Program-made: the position numbers and the translations under genes
DNA from: Larix kaempferi
Lineage: Eukaryota > Streptophyta > Pinopsida > Pinales > Pinaceae
NCBI GenBank assembly: GCA_027924585.1
Contig: BSBM01000442.1
Coordinates: 620,001-684,000 of the forward strand
Direction: 5' to 3'
Length of the DNA stretch: 64,000 nt
Notes under the pieces: model-generated
The model's input: the letters and a program-made list of their open reading frames with translations, nothing else
Database searches by the model: none
What the model was told of the DNA's origin: nothing
Part shown: piece by piece, positions 20,599-33,115 of the stretch
Numbering within the stretch: the stretch's first letter is position 1
Layout: the number at the start of each line of letters is the position of its first letter

Positions 20599-23500
20599 TG
20601 AAAATTATGTCTTTCAATTGTTGGGATCTTATTGGTCCCCCCAAAAGATCAGTTCTGCGTCGGGTGTTGGAGGTGGAACATCTAGATATTTTGTTGCTAC
20701 AAGAAACTATGGGAGGTAGTTTAGAGGTTTCGGGGAAGTTGAAGTCTTGGTTCCCTGGGTGGGGTTTTGAGGCTTTGGATGCTAGGGGGCGGTCTGGGGG
20801 TTTGGTAGTAGGATGGCGGGAGTCTTGTGTAATGGTTTCCAATTTCTATGGATTGAAATTGGCTTTGGGTTTGACCTTCATATCCTTGGATTTTGATAGA
20901 GAATTTACTGTGGTTAACATTTATGGTCCTTATTGCAATAGGATTCCCTTCTGGGAGGCTTTATTGGCTAAGGATATCCTCAAGGCTAAATCGGTGATCT
21001 TGGGTGGTGATCTTAATTTTTTTCTGGGACAGGCCGAGGTACGGGGACCTCATGCCCAGGTGGACAGTCTCACTGATTTCTTTGTCAGAAAATTGACTGA
21101 AGGTAATTGGGTTGATGTTGAACCTATTGTTCTTAAGCATTCTTGGCGGAATAAGAGGGTGGGGGATGATAGGGTTGTGAAACGTCTGGACAGATTTTTG
21201 CTTGCAGAATAGTTGGTGGAGTCTTTTTTTCATATTCGGAAATGGATTGGATCAAGGGGTTGCTCTGATCATGAACCCATCTTCCTGGAGATATTAAATG
21301 GTCCTCATAAGTCCCCTGCTCCTCTGAAGTTTAATAAAACTTGGTTGAAGGATCCATCCTTTTCTGATTTAATTCAATCTCTCTGGATTCCGTATCAACC
21401 TAGGAATCCACTCACGGCTGCATTCCATTTTGTAGATAATATCAAGAACCTCAAGGGACCTATAAAACAATGGGTGGCGGACAAGAGAAAAAAGGATGAT
21501 CGGGACTTGAAGGTGGTTGAAGGGGAAATTGCCTCCATAGCTTTGAGCTCTGGGGGTGGTTTTACTACCCAGGAGGTGAAGGAATCTTTAGTCCGACTGG
21601 AAGGTCGCAGGAATCAGTTACTGCAGGATAAAGAGCAGACTTGGCGACTAAAGAGTAGGGCAATATGGTTGGAAAGTGGGGATGAAAACACTAAATTCTT
21701 CCAAGCATATGTGAAAGGGCGTAGATCTGCAAATACTATTTGGATCCTGGAGGATCAGATGGGCACCTCACACACTACTTTTGAAGGTATGGCTAGGGTT
21801 GGGGTTCAGCACTTTCAAAACCTTTTCAAGGCCAGTGACAGGGTTAATATCGAAGAAGTGGTCAAGGTGGCTCAGCTCTTCCCTCGTTTTGTTGAAGAAG
21901 AGAACAATAGGATGTTGATAGAAATTATTACGGCTAATGAACTTAAAATGGTTTTGAACAGTTTTCAGAAGGACAAAAGTCCGGGGCCGGATGGTTGGAC
22001 CATTGAATTTATTCTTGGCCTTTTTTATATCATTGGTGATGATCTTCTCCGTTTGGTCGAAGATACTCGGAGGGAGGGAAGGATTCCGGCTAGCCTCAAC
22101 TCGACTTTCATTGTCCTAATTCCTAAGGTGGACAATCATACTTCTCTTAATGATTTTAGGCCAATTTCCTTATGTAATTGTGTTTATAAAATGATCACAA
22201 AAGTCATTTCTCGGAGACTAAAATCCATTCTCTCTACACATGTTTCGGAGGAACAATTTGGGTTCTTGGAAGGCCGTCAAATACATGAAGCCATTGGTAT
22301 TGCACAGGAAGGGATACACAACATTAAAACTAAGATGTTGAAGGGGGTTGATTTATCAAAAGCATATGACAAAGTGAGTTGGTTATATCTTCGACTTCTG
22401 CTCACTCATCTGGGTTTTGATATTGGTTTCATCCGATGGATTCTGAGTTGTATTTCCACGGTTTCTTTCTCAGTCCTTATAAATGGTGCTGCTACGCCCT
22501 TCTTCCATTCGGGTCGGAGCCTGTGGCAGGGCTACCCTCTGTCTCCTCTGTTATTTCTGCTCATGGCTGAAAGTCCCAATCGTGCTCTCAAAGAAGCTAG
22601 GCGGTCGGGTCATTTTTGTGGTATACAGGTGGCCCCTAATATGTACATTACCCATCTCCTATTCGTGGATGACATTCTCATTTTTTGTTCGGGATCTTGT
22701 AGGGATGGGAACAAGTTAAAAGAGATATTGGATATCTTTTCTCAAGCTACTGGGATGGAAATTAATGCTGGTAAGTCCACTCTTTCTACTAATCTTCTTT
22801 TGGAGAAGGAGTTAATGTTGTATACTGAGCTTTTTCCTTTTACTCTTCTTACCCTTATGGATGGACTCAAATATCTAGGGTTTCAATTGAAACCAAATGA
22901 TTATAAAAAGCAGGGATGGGTTTGGTTGATCGAGAAACTGGAGATTAGATTAAGAAGTTGGAGCTTTAAATGGCTATCCAGGGCAGGTAGATTTGTGTTG
23001 GTTAAATCTGTCCTGGAGGCTATCCCAGTCTACTGGATGTCTTTGGCGTGGATTCCTCATGGTATTCTGGACCATGCTAGGACACTATTTTTTCATTTTT
23101 TGTGGAGTGGGAAGGAGGACACCTTTGTGGCCCCCTAGGTCAAGTGGGAAAGGATTGTTGTTCCCAAGGCACTGGGAGGATGGGGGTTAAAGAATATTTT
23201 CTCTTTTTCAAAGGAATTGGCTGCTAAGTGTGGATGGAGATTAGTTAAATCTGGAGGTTTTTGGGCCTGGGTCATGATCCATAAGTATATTGCACCCAAT
23301 TCACTAGAATGTTGGATTCGGAATCCTTTGAAAACTCATATGGGTGGCACTACTATCTGGAAGGCGATGGTTAAATATTTTCATGTTGTAGAACAAAACT
23401 TGGTCTAAGATGCCAGAAACGGACATAAGGTTTGGATTGGACGGGATCTATGGGTCAGGTGTGAACGACAGCATCTCTTGACTGAAGGGACTATTGATGC

Positions 23501-24723
23501 CTTGGGACATAGGGGAATATAGTTCCTACATCAACTAGTGGACCCTGAGGTTCTTTTGTTGGGACATCCTACTTGGCGCCCGACAAACCATTATGGTATT
23601 GGGGGTGATGAGGAACTGGAACTCGGCCTTTATCTCCAAGCACTTAGAAGGGATCATATCTTTTTAGGTGACCAGGAAGATGATTTTTGTTGGGATGGGG
23701 AACCATCCGGTGTCTACAGTCCTAAAGGTGGTTACCTCTAGATTAGTGCAGAGTTGATGCCGAGGGAACCGGATTGGTGGTGGGGGTCACTGTGGAAACT
23801 GCATAGCCCACATAAGACCTGACTCTTCATGTGGTGTATACTTAAGAACCGTGTTCCTACCTGGTATTTTTTTACAGAGAAGAAATAAACAGGGCCCGTG
23901 TTGGTGTATCCTATGTCGTCGGGATATGGAGACAATGGATCATTTGTTTCTTCATTGTCCATACATTTCAGAAGTTTGGGATTTTGTCTCACAAATCCTA
24001 AAGGTTATGTTGCGGTGGGTTGAACCTACGACAAATGCAGCTTGGTTGGCTTGGTTTCAAAATCCTATGTTCAAATCCTACAGGCCTCTTCTGTTATTGG
24101 TCGTGTGGGGGGTATGGCTTGCTAGGAACAAGTGTGTGTTTACTAAGTTAGAATGCATACCTACACAGACGGCTGTGCAATGTTGTGGGATTTTCTTAGC
24201 CAACAAACGTATTACCCAACCTGCAAATGTTCAGAATGTTCAGTCGGTGGATATCGACTATACTCAGCCTTGGGGATTTTTCAATGGTGCAAGCCAGAAT
24301 AATACATGTGGGGGAGGGGCTCTAATTTTTCTTTCACCTGTGCATTATTTTGAAATGTCCTTAGGGTTAGGGGATGGCAGCAACAACTGGGCGGAAATTC
24401 TTAGTCTCAGATTCCTTATCAGCTATGCACTTGAGATAGGGATTCGCAGTATTTCTATCTTTGGGGACTCCATGAATGTGATTCATTGGGTTTCAGGAAC
24501 ACAAATTTGTCACAACTGTAGACTCGCACGCATTCTGGCTTTTATTCGGAATGCCTCTTATTCATTTGACAACTTTTCATGCAGGCATGTGTTCAAGGAG
24601 AACAACTCAGAAGCGGACAGGGCATCGAAAGAAGGGTTGCTGCTGGGGACTAGGATCTGGAGGATCAAAGAATTTTCTGATGGGGTGATCAAGGAATTCT
24701 ACCATCGCCCATTTATAGAATAG
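20598..24723 (+). pseudogene. LINE-1 ORF2: AP-endonuclease, reverse transcriptase, zinc finger, RNase H, decayed
   Basis: ORF2 nicks the target and primes reverse transcription there. Visible order: endonuclease (MSFNCW, LLLQETMGG, VVNIYGPY, LGGDLNFF, SDHEPIFLEI; 20607-21300); RT (DFRPISLCNCVYKMITK, QFGFLEGRQIHEAI, DLSKAYDKVSW with a catalytic Asp, LWQGYPLSPLLF, and LLFVDDILIFC with the Asp pair at about 22668); Cys/His finger CILCRRDMETMDHLFLHC (about 23909-23962); and an RNase H domain (FFNGAS, GDGSNNWAEILSL, IFGDSMNVIHW, ADRASKEG; 24270-24650). Stops are at 21210, 23136, 23406, 23520, 23739 and 23820, and there is a frameshift near the T run at 23867-23873. FVDD replaces the more usual FADD. 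Confidence 0.93.
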
Positions 24724-25100
24724 AGGGATATAGCATCTGAGATGTTGTTTTTGGCTTGGTTCTTACTGCTGGATCAACTTTTTGATCGTGGATGCTCATT
24801 GACATGATGGTTTATGTTTATATTGGCATATATTGGCCCGATTGTGGATAGACTTTCACCTCTATTATATGTTTTTATGTACTGTCTCATTATAAAGACA
24901 AAATGACTCTGTCAGCATACTCACAGTTTTTATATTTTTTGAAATTTTGGAGCCTTTACTTCTGTATGAAGGCTGTATCAGGGCTATCAGTTATATTTCT
25001 GCAGTTAGAAAAGACACTCTCAAAGAGTGAAGTTGAAGAATGTAATTTTGTACTCAAAAGATTGAAATGAAATTACGCTTTTTTCCATGGAAAAAAAAAA
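24724..25100 (+). other. 3' UTR and poly-A tail of LINE-1
   Basis: Non-coding tail ending 'gaatgtaattttgtactc', then a near-palindromic 'ttttttccatggaaaaaa', with the A run at 25091-25100 directly before the target-site copy. Confidence 0.85.
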
Positions 25101-25115
25101 TTCTACGAAGAATTC

Positions 25116-25802
25116 AAATTCAAATTCATACACGGGTCATGTAACTCGTGTTCAACAAGAGGACATGTTCTTGGAAACACTGCATGAAAATCCATCCCAA
25201 ATCCCTAGGATGAAGTCCTAAACCTAGCCAACCACAAAACAAAATGACAGTTAAATAAATAAAATATGACGATTCTCAGATAGAGGGTACTCACCTGGAT
25301 GACTTCCATAACAATGGTCGTGCGTTCTGTATGATGGATCCTAGCAACAAATCAATCAAACCCAACCTTGCATACATTCTCATATTCACAGATTCACATG
25401 TTGGTTTAGGCTGACAATGTTGGAAGTCGTGGACAAATTTTTGTAATCACGAGCCACTTCCTGCCACCCGAGATTAAGATCTTGGGTATCGAGGTATAAA
25501 AATATCTAGAAAGTGAAAAATCTAGGATCCAGGGTAGGAATTTGATGTGAAAAGTCATGGTCCATTTTGACAAACAAAGCATTGGAAAACTAAAACCCTC
25601 AAAATCACAAGTCACAATTAAGTGAGTGTAAAAATATCGATTTAAAATATATATATATATATATATATCAAAATGCAATATACTATAATCTTATAAATAT
25701 AGGAATATGCTAGTATGAATCTCACTAGGGAGTGATGACTTGATGGCCTTGCTTGTAATGTGAATATTGGATTAAATATTCGAAATCAAATTTGCACGGA
25801 AC
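25116..25802. other. Spacer between LINE-1 and gypsy L
   Basis: No gene is seen. An (AT)n microsatellite lies at about 25646-25668. The 5' LTR and gag expected for element L were not found here. Confidence 0.6.
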
Positions 25803-26854
25803 ATGCAAGATAGGAACGACTCAAGGGTGCAACTAGGGAACCAGGGAACCTCCTCTCAAGGGGGAAATTCAGGCCCAAGTGAAATTTTCATGTGTGAACA
25901 AGATGTTTATCTCCAAACTAGGAACAAGAATTATGAATCTAATTCATCTAGATCCAAAGGTAAAGAACCCCTTAATGCTGATAATGACAATTCTTTACAC
26001 ATAGAGAATCCTGCCAATGATACTATGCCTAGAATACCAAAGGGTGTTCTAAAAAAATCCATGTATAAGATCCTAATGCGCGTGCTGCTCAGAGCTATAA
26101 TATAATTAAAGATTTGGCCTAGGATCTATGTGCAATGTCTACACTTGAGGTACTTTAGAGTTGTCCAACTCAAAGGAAGACCTTACTTTCAACTTTAGGA
26201 TCTCTAGATTCTCTGGACAATCAAGTGATTTCTTTTTATTTTGAAAATTGGAAGCCTTGTTTACCCCACCATGTTGCTTTTCAGATTCAAGTTATATCTG
26301 GAAACACAAAGATTCATGAGATAGTTGTAGATGAGGGTGCCTCCACATGTGTAATGTCGTTGTCATGTTGGAAGGCTTGAGGATCACTTGATGTGGTTAC
26401 TCCTATCACTATGTTGAAAGCTTTCGATGGACACCTTTTCCAACCTCACAGAATTATCCCAGCCTTTCTTGTAGAGCTAGGGGGAAAACTAGTCAAAGTG
26501 GATGTAGAAGTGGTTGAATCTCTGCTTGATTATAATTTATTGCTAGGGAGAAGTTGGACTCAATCTATGATGGAAATAGTATTTTTAGTATTTCATGTCA
26601 TCAAGATTCCTCATGAGGGAAATATTGTAACAATTGACTGGCTATCCTTAAACAATAATGAGTTCAACCAGGATCATGGATCCAATATTCATTTAGTATC
26701 CCATTCTGCGTGGAATTGTGAAAAAATTGGTGTGGGGATGTATCCTTCAATAATGGGAAAGTTTAACCTTCCACCACCTGATTTGCATGTTAATGCATCT
26801 CCAGTACACACAATTTCAATAGTTGCTACATCTTCCACATATAAGGTGTCATAA
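25803..26854 (+). pseudogene. Gypsy L gag-pol linker and aspartic protease fragment
   Basis: The first frame (25803-26105) is a low-complexity Ser/Asn-rich linker ending near IPKGVLKKSMYKIL. The next part reads, across stops, as a retropepsin: IHEIVVDEGASTCVMS (about 26308-26355), a stop after CWKA, then LKAFDGHLF and YNLLLGRSW (about 26531-26557). A D-x-G-A-S motif followed about 70 residues later by LLGR is the family layout for plant gypsy proteases. The middle residue is Glu (DEG) where Thr or Ser is usual; whether that is family-typical cannot be settled here. Confidence 0.75.
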
Positions 26855-27136
26855 TTTAGTACTTCTTACTTTCATGACCCTTGGAAGTTGCCAACCTCCG
26901 AAGCTGGGTGTAGTTAGATCAACCAGGACTTATATCCCTTTTGTTTAATTGCTACTGAGAAGAAACCTCTAAGTTCATTCTTATCTTCTCGAGACTTGTT
27001 TCTGGTAGTTGACCAAGTGATTCATCCAATGGGGACACTGGAGCTAGCTCTCTACCCTATTGATCCAACTAAATGTTTAGATAAGTGTTCCATCTAAGAT
27101 GATATAATTCCATTTGACAAAGTTTCCGTAGAGTAT

Positions 27137-27526
27137 ATGATACAATATGACATTCCTTTGGATATTGATGATCTTTCTGAATATTATCTCCTTGGATTGG
27201 ACCTAATTGCAATCAAATCTAGCCATGATTCTCCTTTTGAGTCTTTAGACTCTGCCATTGAGCAACAACTCAATGTTCCTGTTGATTTTGATTCTGCTTG
27301 TATATTTTTAGACTCCTACGATGATGGTTTTGTTCATATAGACTTCATTACTTATTCCAACTTTGATCTTCCTCATGAGTGTGATCTTGTTGATTGTATA
27401 TACTCACATCTTAGCACTTTAGAGTCTTCACTGGTAAGCTCTACCTTGATTATTCCTATTGTGGGAGATGTTGAAATTGCAAGTTTTTCTACCAAAGTGA
27501 CCTATATCAAATATCTATTCTTATAG
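27137..27526 (+). other. Unidentified 129-codon frame in gypsy L
   Basis: An open frame MIQYDIPLDIDDLSEYYLLG... rich in Asp, Ser, Leu and Ile. It lies downstream of the protease where the linker to RT would be expected. No motif is recognised. It may be a decayed linker of the polyprotein. Confidence 0.4.
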
Positions 27527-27529
27527 TTT

Positions 27530-30110
27530 TTGGATATGATCTTAGTACTGATGTTTCTTGGAGACAGGAATTTCAGCAGGATTTATGGTTTCTTAGGGAT
27601 CATTTTCTGCATATTGCTCGATCTGGCTAGGTATATCCAGAAAATTGCATATAGGTTTAATCTCTCCTCCATTACAATGCATTTGAACCTTTTTCCAACT
27701 GAATTCTCCATAGGGTCGAACCAGTTGGATATTGGAACATTAGCCATCTCTTTATGAATTGTGCACTAGTTCAATAGTAGATCCTACCTAATCAGTGTTA
27801 CCCTAGTTAGCACCCTTTTTTCATTTTCGTGCCCATGTAGAATTTTTCTCATAGGCTCGGGAGCCTTTTTAGTTTTACCGTGACTTTGAGAAGAATCCTC
27901 ATGAATTTCTTTCTCATATATTTCTGGCCATTCTTTATAAGGCTCCCATTTTTTTGTTTAAGTTGCATATGCATTTGCATTGATCCTTCTTGCGCTTATA
28001 AGCTTGATGCTAGCTTTCACGCTTTTATCTCACCCTCATATCTTATCTCATTTTGATAAGCCTTGTATCATTTTTCCTTTACAACTTGACACCTTTCACC
28101 TAGAGGAGACACACCCTAAGTGTCATTATCTTGCTTGTGTTCCTTGCAATATGCATAGGTTTGTTCCATGCACTTGGAACTAGTTCCACATGTCCTTAAC
28201 ACTCGTCTCCTCCTAGGTTACGATCATTCTTCCGTCCTTTATTCGAGGTCATTAGAAACATAAGGAGGTCTTGAGTTCACTTTTTCGGGCTAGTAAAATT
28301 TTAACGAAAAATATTTTTATGGAGTCTTATTTAAGCTCTTTTCTGGTTCCTTAAAATTGAAAAAAAATCCGAGCAACCTTGTTTCTTCCACACTCATTAA
28401 AATAGTTGAAGAAACATCCATTTGGTATAAGTTTAAGCCTTTATTGGGCTGCTTGGATTACTTATGAAAAATGAATACTCTAGTTCATTGTGGCTAGAAG
28501 AGTTCTTTCACCGTATCATTTTAGATTTTTTCGGACGGTAAAGACTAATATTACAAAAAAAGTATACTACATAGTTATTGTTTAAGTTTTTCAAAATCTT
28601 TAAAATTGAAAATGCTAGCGAGCACGAATAGATTGGGGCTCGATATAAAATCCACAGATCAATATATTATCGAGCATATTTTTATCTTTTCTTCAAGATC
28701 ATTAAACTAGGGAGAAAGTGTCTAGTTTACTTTTTCGGACTCGTTAATCATGCAAAGAAGATCTTATCGAACACACTTTTATCATTTCAAGCTAGTTAAA
28801 AAAATGAAAAGGTACTTAAAAAGAGAAAAGGAAGGGAAGGATCTCAAATGCATTTCGATATAATGGAAGCAATTCAAGTGTGTCCTTGGACAAAGCACCA
28901 GCTTTGAGTCTCTCAAACAAGTTGGGTTCTAGTTTTGGCCTTATGATAAACTTGATCTCAGTCTTATTTATCCTATGATTGGTTACTCTTCCAATCATAT
29001 CGATAGTTTGTTGATGTCTCCTACATCATAGATTTGTATCATCAATCCCTATGTTTCCAAAGTTTCCTAATTCACTACTCTGTTGTGCTTATTGTTCAAG
29101 GATATTACTAGTGTCATCCATTTTGCAGTGACCTTGACTTCATATGCCGACCACCCCTTAGTGTTTAGTATGTTTCATCATGTATTCAGTCCTGCTCCAA
29201 ATCAAATCAGTCTTTGATCACTCCTTGTATTGGATGATGGAGTATGCCTTAATGCCTACCTTCCAATGGATCTCTTCCCATCGACTTCAACTCATTTTTA
29301 TTTGGGAATGAGGTTTATAGTTTCATTAGTACCTTGGGGATTGAATCATTAGGGGAAATTTCTCTCTCTATCGAATAATGGGAATATATTAAGGTCTCTT
29401 AATCAATGGATTCTTTAGGTGTCTGACTTCAAGAAAATCTATTCACATCTGTTAGAATGTAATAGGTACCTTGGGGCCCATTTTCATTATCGTTGGGTTC
29501 CCTCACATTTGTTAATGATTTACATCATTTCCCGGTAATCAAAAGGTTTCCACCATGTTCGACTTCAACTCATTTATTCACATGGTTAGGATTTGTACCA
29601 CTAGTTGGTTTTGACTGAAGACCTTAGGCCTATAGTAGCATCGCCATATCTTTCTATTGCATGAGTTGTGCAAGGTTGTTCCACACTTCACTTGAAACCT
29701 GATGAGACATAGATTAACTTTTTTATGTTGTGGCTATGATCTCCAGTTTGACATAGATCCACCTTGTATCTCTTGTGGCTACAATCAGTTTTTGGGCATG
29801 AATCCACTTTGTTCATTCGTGGCCATGACCCATTATAGCACATGCATCCACTTTGTAATTTTGTGGCCATGATATTTGCATCAGTTATACATATGTATTG
29901 GATCCTCATTATATATTTCTAGAGGTCATGTTCTCTCATTTTGAACATGGACATATTTCCAAGGGATAAGATTGTTTGACATCCTTTTATGTCTCAGGTA
30001 TCTTGTTGAGACTAGGATTCTCAGTTTACATGGTTTTGTTGACTCCAAATCCCAGTCCCATGATTATTATAATGTATTTTGTCCATCATGTTCCCTTCTG
30101 ACCTCATACA
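27530..30110 (+). other. Non-coding part of gypsy L with a tandem repeat near its 3' end
   Basis: About 2.6 kb without a recognisable coding frame. At 29690-29885 an imperfect repeat of about 65 bp recurs three times around 'catgcatccactttgt...tt.gtggccatgat'. Plant gypsy elements often carry repeats just before the 3' LTR. Confidence 0.55.
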
Positions 30111-31202
30111 TTAGGGGGAATTTGTTATATCCCAAATTGACACTTCTCTATTCGTGACGATACTTTCATGATGTTGCTCTCATGATGACACTTTCATTGC
30201 AACACTTTCATGATGACATTGTTGCTCACACAAAAGGACATTATGGATGGAATAACCCTAATTTTTTGCTTCGTGTTATGGTCTTAACTTATTCAGTGAT
30301 TTCCTAGCAATTAGGAACTTGGTGGCCAAGTTTGGATACGAAAGCACCACCAAAGAGTTGTCAAAATAGATTTGTTTCCTCCAACACATATGTTTCGTTT
30401 GTCCCACCTGCGTGTTGCATGCACCTTTCCTTTGTACCACCAACGGTTTTGGCCTAAATGCTCAAAAAAATAATAAAATTTTGAATTTCAAGGTAATTTG
30501 GGAGGTTTTGGAAACCTCCCTTTAGTTATAACTGCCCCCAACCTAGAGGTAACCATCTCGGCTTAGTATAAAATCAAGGGAGATGATCCATGAAGGGAGG
30601 GTTTTGGCCTAAGTGTTGTTATGTTGGAGTAATTGCTACTCTCTATCCCTTGTTGTCAATGCCCTATGTCTTAAATTTGTTACCCTTGTCAGTTTCAAAC
30701 CCTTATGAATTGGAGCTTTGGTTGGGATTCTTGGAGAAGACAAACAGGAGATCCAGATTCAAGGTTTCAAAAGGTGCCTAGAAAATAAAGGTATATTTGT
30801 AAATTTCTGCTATTTTAAATAAATATTGGAGATCTTCCCTTCCCTAACTATTGTATTCATTATTATCTCAGATTTGGTTACATGTTGATGTTAATTTCAT
30901 TAGATTGTTTATTTCTATGCTTTATTTGAATTTCAAAAATATTTTGTATCCAAATGTGTTTGAGGAATGTACTGTAGTGATTTTGCAGGTTCTTCGGTTG
31001 AAGGATTGGAGCAAATCTTGGAGTAATGAAACCTTGGATCAAACTCCATAAAAAGGGTACATAATTCTCTATCTTTGAAACCCTGGTTTAGCATTGTTTG
31101 AATATAAAACCTAAATTTCTTTTTGTAAAGCTCTTGATATCCATATTATTCAACCTTAGTATATTGGTGATGTCAACCCGATTCACGTGATATTTTTCTA
31201 CA
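30111..31202 (+). repeat. Polypurine tract and 3' LTR of gypsy L (right end approximate)
   Basis: ttagggggaatt (30111-30122) precedes TGTTATATCCCAAATTGACAC at 30123, a typical gypsy LTR start. TATAAAAT at 30567-30574 would be its TATA box. The best terminal CA is at about 31202 (tttttctaca), but no matching target-site copy is available because the left end of L is lost. Confidence 0.6.
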
Positions 31203-31221
31203 CAACAATGATGTAGCATGC

Positions 31222-32600
31222 TGAAGCATAAAAGCGGAACTCCATAGAAGAACTGTTGCATTGTTTCTGATGTGGTCCGAGATCTATTTTTATCGGAGAT
31301 ATTTGCTCCCTTTGTGGGATGGGTCTTTTCGTTTGTTGCTTAGTATTTTGATTTGATGTTCTTGCTTGTCTGACATCGTAATTCCTCCATGTATGTTCAT
31401 TTTGACCCTGTCGTTGGTCAAAATGATGTTTATAATTGGGTGTCGATAAGGAGTTATTGTTGTTTGTTTTCTTGTTGGATTGACTCATTTTTTAACTGTG
31501 ACAAGGATTGAATTTGTATTTAATTCTTCTTCTTCAACTTCAATTTGTTTTCTAGAGATTCTGGATGATTCCTTCCGGATTTGAGCTACTTTGTTCTCCA
31601 GTAGATTGTTATTACTCTGAATTTTCTCGAACCTTTCGTCTTGCGACTTTTTGTCCTCTTTTAACTTCTTGATTTGTTCTTCTAGTTCCCGATTAAGATT
31701 TCTTAAGCATTGGTTTTCTTCCTCTTTATCCAGAAGTTTTCCTTCGATATCTTCGTTTGATTGTTCTGTATTTTTGGTACTTTTCAATTTCTTGATTTTT
31801 CCAATTAATTTTTTGATATGGTTTCTTAACCGATATATTTCTTCACTATTATTTGATAACATGCTCTTGTAAGCTGTAATCTCCAGCTTATGCATCTTTC
31901 TAATGTCGTCATACTATTGCTGGATTTTTTCCTTATGTTGTCAATGTTGACATAACTCGAATTCTTGATTTTCTAACTTTCTCCGGACTTGCACCAATTC
32001 AGCATCTTTTTCCATGATGAGCTTGTTTATACGCTTTATTTCTTCTTCTAAATCATTATCGCTTCAATATGGTGATTTGTCATCATTTTTTTACTTTCTG
32101 ATCTGGTCTTCTAGGTTTTGATTGTGAATTTTTAAACATGAGATTTATTTATCGTGATCAGATAGCATTTTCTTGTTATCTCTTATGCTTAGTTCTAGCT
32201 GTCGCTTTTGATTCCATAAGCGATGATTCTCATTGTCTCTCCATTCTTTCAACAACTTCTGTGTCTCAACCTCAACTTGTAAACGTTTATTGATCGCCTT
32301 ATATTGCTCTAATTCATCCAACGTTGCTTGTAACTGCGACTTCTTTTCTGATTTTGAATTTGCCATAATTCCTAGATTTTGATGATAACTTGGTCTTCTT
32401 GACTTGATTTCTTTTTTCACTTGGTCTTCTTTTGACTTTGATTTCTTTGGCGATAGATAGTCTTCAAATTTTTCGATGATAGAGATTCTTTGACTTCCTT
32501 GACAAGTCTTCCTTTGATTTCTTTAATGATGGATGATAGGTGGCTGTCGATTTCTTTGACAAATTCTTCTACAGTAATTTTCCCTTCCTCTGACTCTTCT
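31222..32600 (-). pseudogene. Coiled-coil protein of element H, possibly gag-like, decayed
   Basis: From about 32600 leftward the minus strand reads a highly charged helical protein: EESEEGKITVEEFVKEI, a one-base shift, then MANSKSEKKSQLQATLDELE (from 32364), ELSIRDNKKMLSDHDK (about 32190), several stops, then MHKLEITAYKSMLSNNSEEI (from 31895) and LRNLNRELEEQIKKLKED (about 31700). Lys/Glu/Leu heptads run over roughly 400 residues, so a long coiled coil is clear. No CCHC knuckle or protease motif is seen. The last frame runs out of the element at 31222 into the flank. It may be a gag equivalent of a non-autonomous element, but no family match can be made from the sequence alone. Confidence 0.65.
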
Positions 32601-32619
32601 CTTTTTTTTTGTAGTATAA

Positions 32620-33115
32620 ACTAATAATTATAATGGATTATAATTATTATTATGTGTAATAATAATATTATGAATAATTATTAGTATTATTTATAATAAT
32701 ATTATTATCATGAAATTTCAAGGACTGTCTATCGACAATGGTCTTCAATTCTTGTTGTTTACTTTGACGAGGCTTGAACTTGTTGTTTGATTTGTTTTAT
32801 TCTCCAAACAATTCTTATTCAAAAGAATTGATTTTTTTTCTTTGATAATAATAATTATTATTAAAATTTAATAATAATATTATTATTAATATTTTTTGTT
32901 TGTTTTTGAAATGTGATATAGTATAATAACAATAATTTTTTTTCAATAATAATAACTATTGTTAATTTCTAAGGATTAATGGTGAAAAATAAAAATATAA
33001 TAATAATAATAATTGAAATTAATATTATTATATTATATATTTTTATTTTCTTATAAGGACAAAACTATAATAATAATAATTATTTATTATTATATTGTGT
33101 TTTTTGTTTTGACCT
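32620..33115. repeat. AT-rich low-complexity tract with TAATAATAAT runs
   Basis: Dense taataataat/attattatt repeats inside element H between the leader and the coiled-coil frame. No gene is seen. Confidence 0.85.

Larger units (their letters stand above)
18347..25100 (+). mobile_element. L1-type LINE-1, near full length (about 6.75 kb)
   Basis: It carries a 5' UTR (from 18347), ORF1 (18848-20598), ORF2 (20598-24723), a 3' UTR and a poly-A tail at 25091-25100. Flanking 15-bp target-site copies are ttctatgaagaattc (18332-18346) and ttctacgaagaattc (25101-25115), with one mismatch. The 3' end (gaatgtaattttgt ... gaaatgaaattacg) resembles those of LINE-2 and LINE-3 in this window. The exact 5' end is uncertain by some 25 bases, because the first recognisable element sequence may be 'ggggggcgactaggg' at about 18374. 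Confidence 0.9.
25803..31202 (+). mobile_element. Ty3/gypsy remnant L (protease region to 3' LTR)
   Basis: A plus-strand gypsy remnant with a linker/protease region (25803-26854), an unidentified frame (27137-27526), a long non-coding stretch with repeats, a polypurine tract (30111-30122) and a 3' LTR beginning TGTTATATCCC at 30123. RT, RNase H and integrase are not recognisable, so pol is largely deleted or beyond recognition. The 5' LTR is missing, and the right end (about 31202, ttttctaca) is provisional. Confidence 0.6.

Noticed and set aside
25646-25668. AT dinucleotide run
   Set aside because: Ordinary microsatellite, no wider structure.
32620-33115. Dense TAATAATAAT repeats considered as a matrix-attachment or origin-like element
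   Set aside because: Low-complexity AT repeats inside a transposon leader are sufficient explanation; no further signal was seen.
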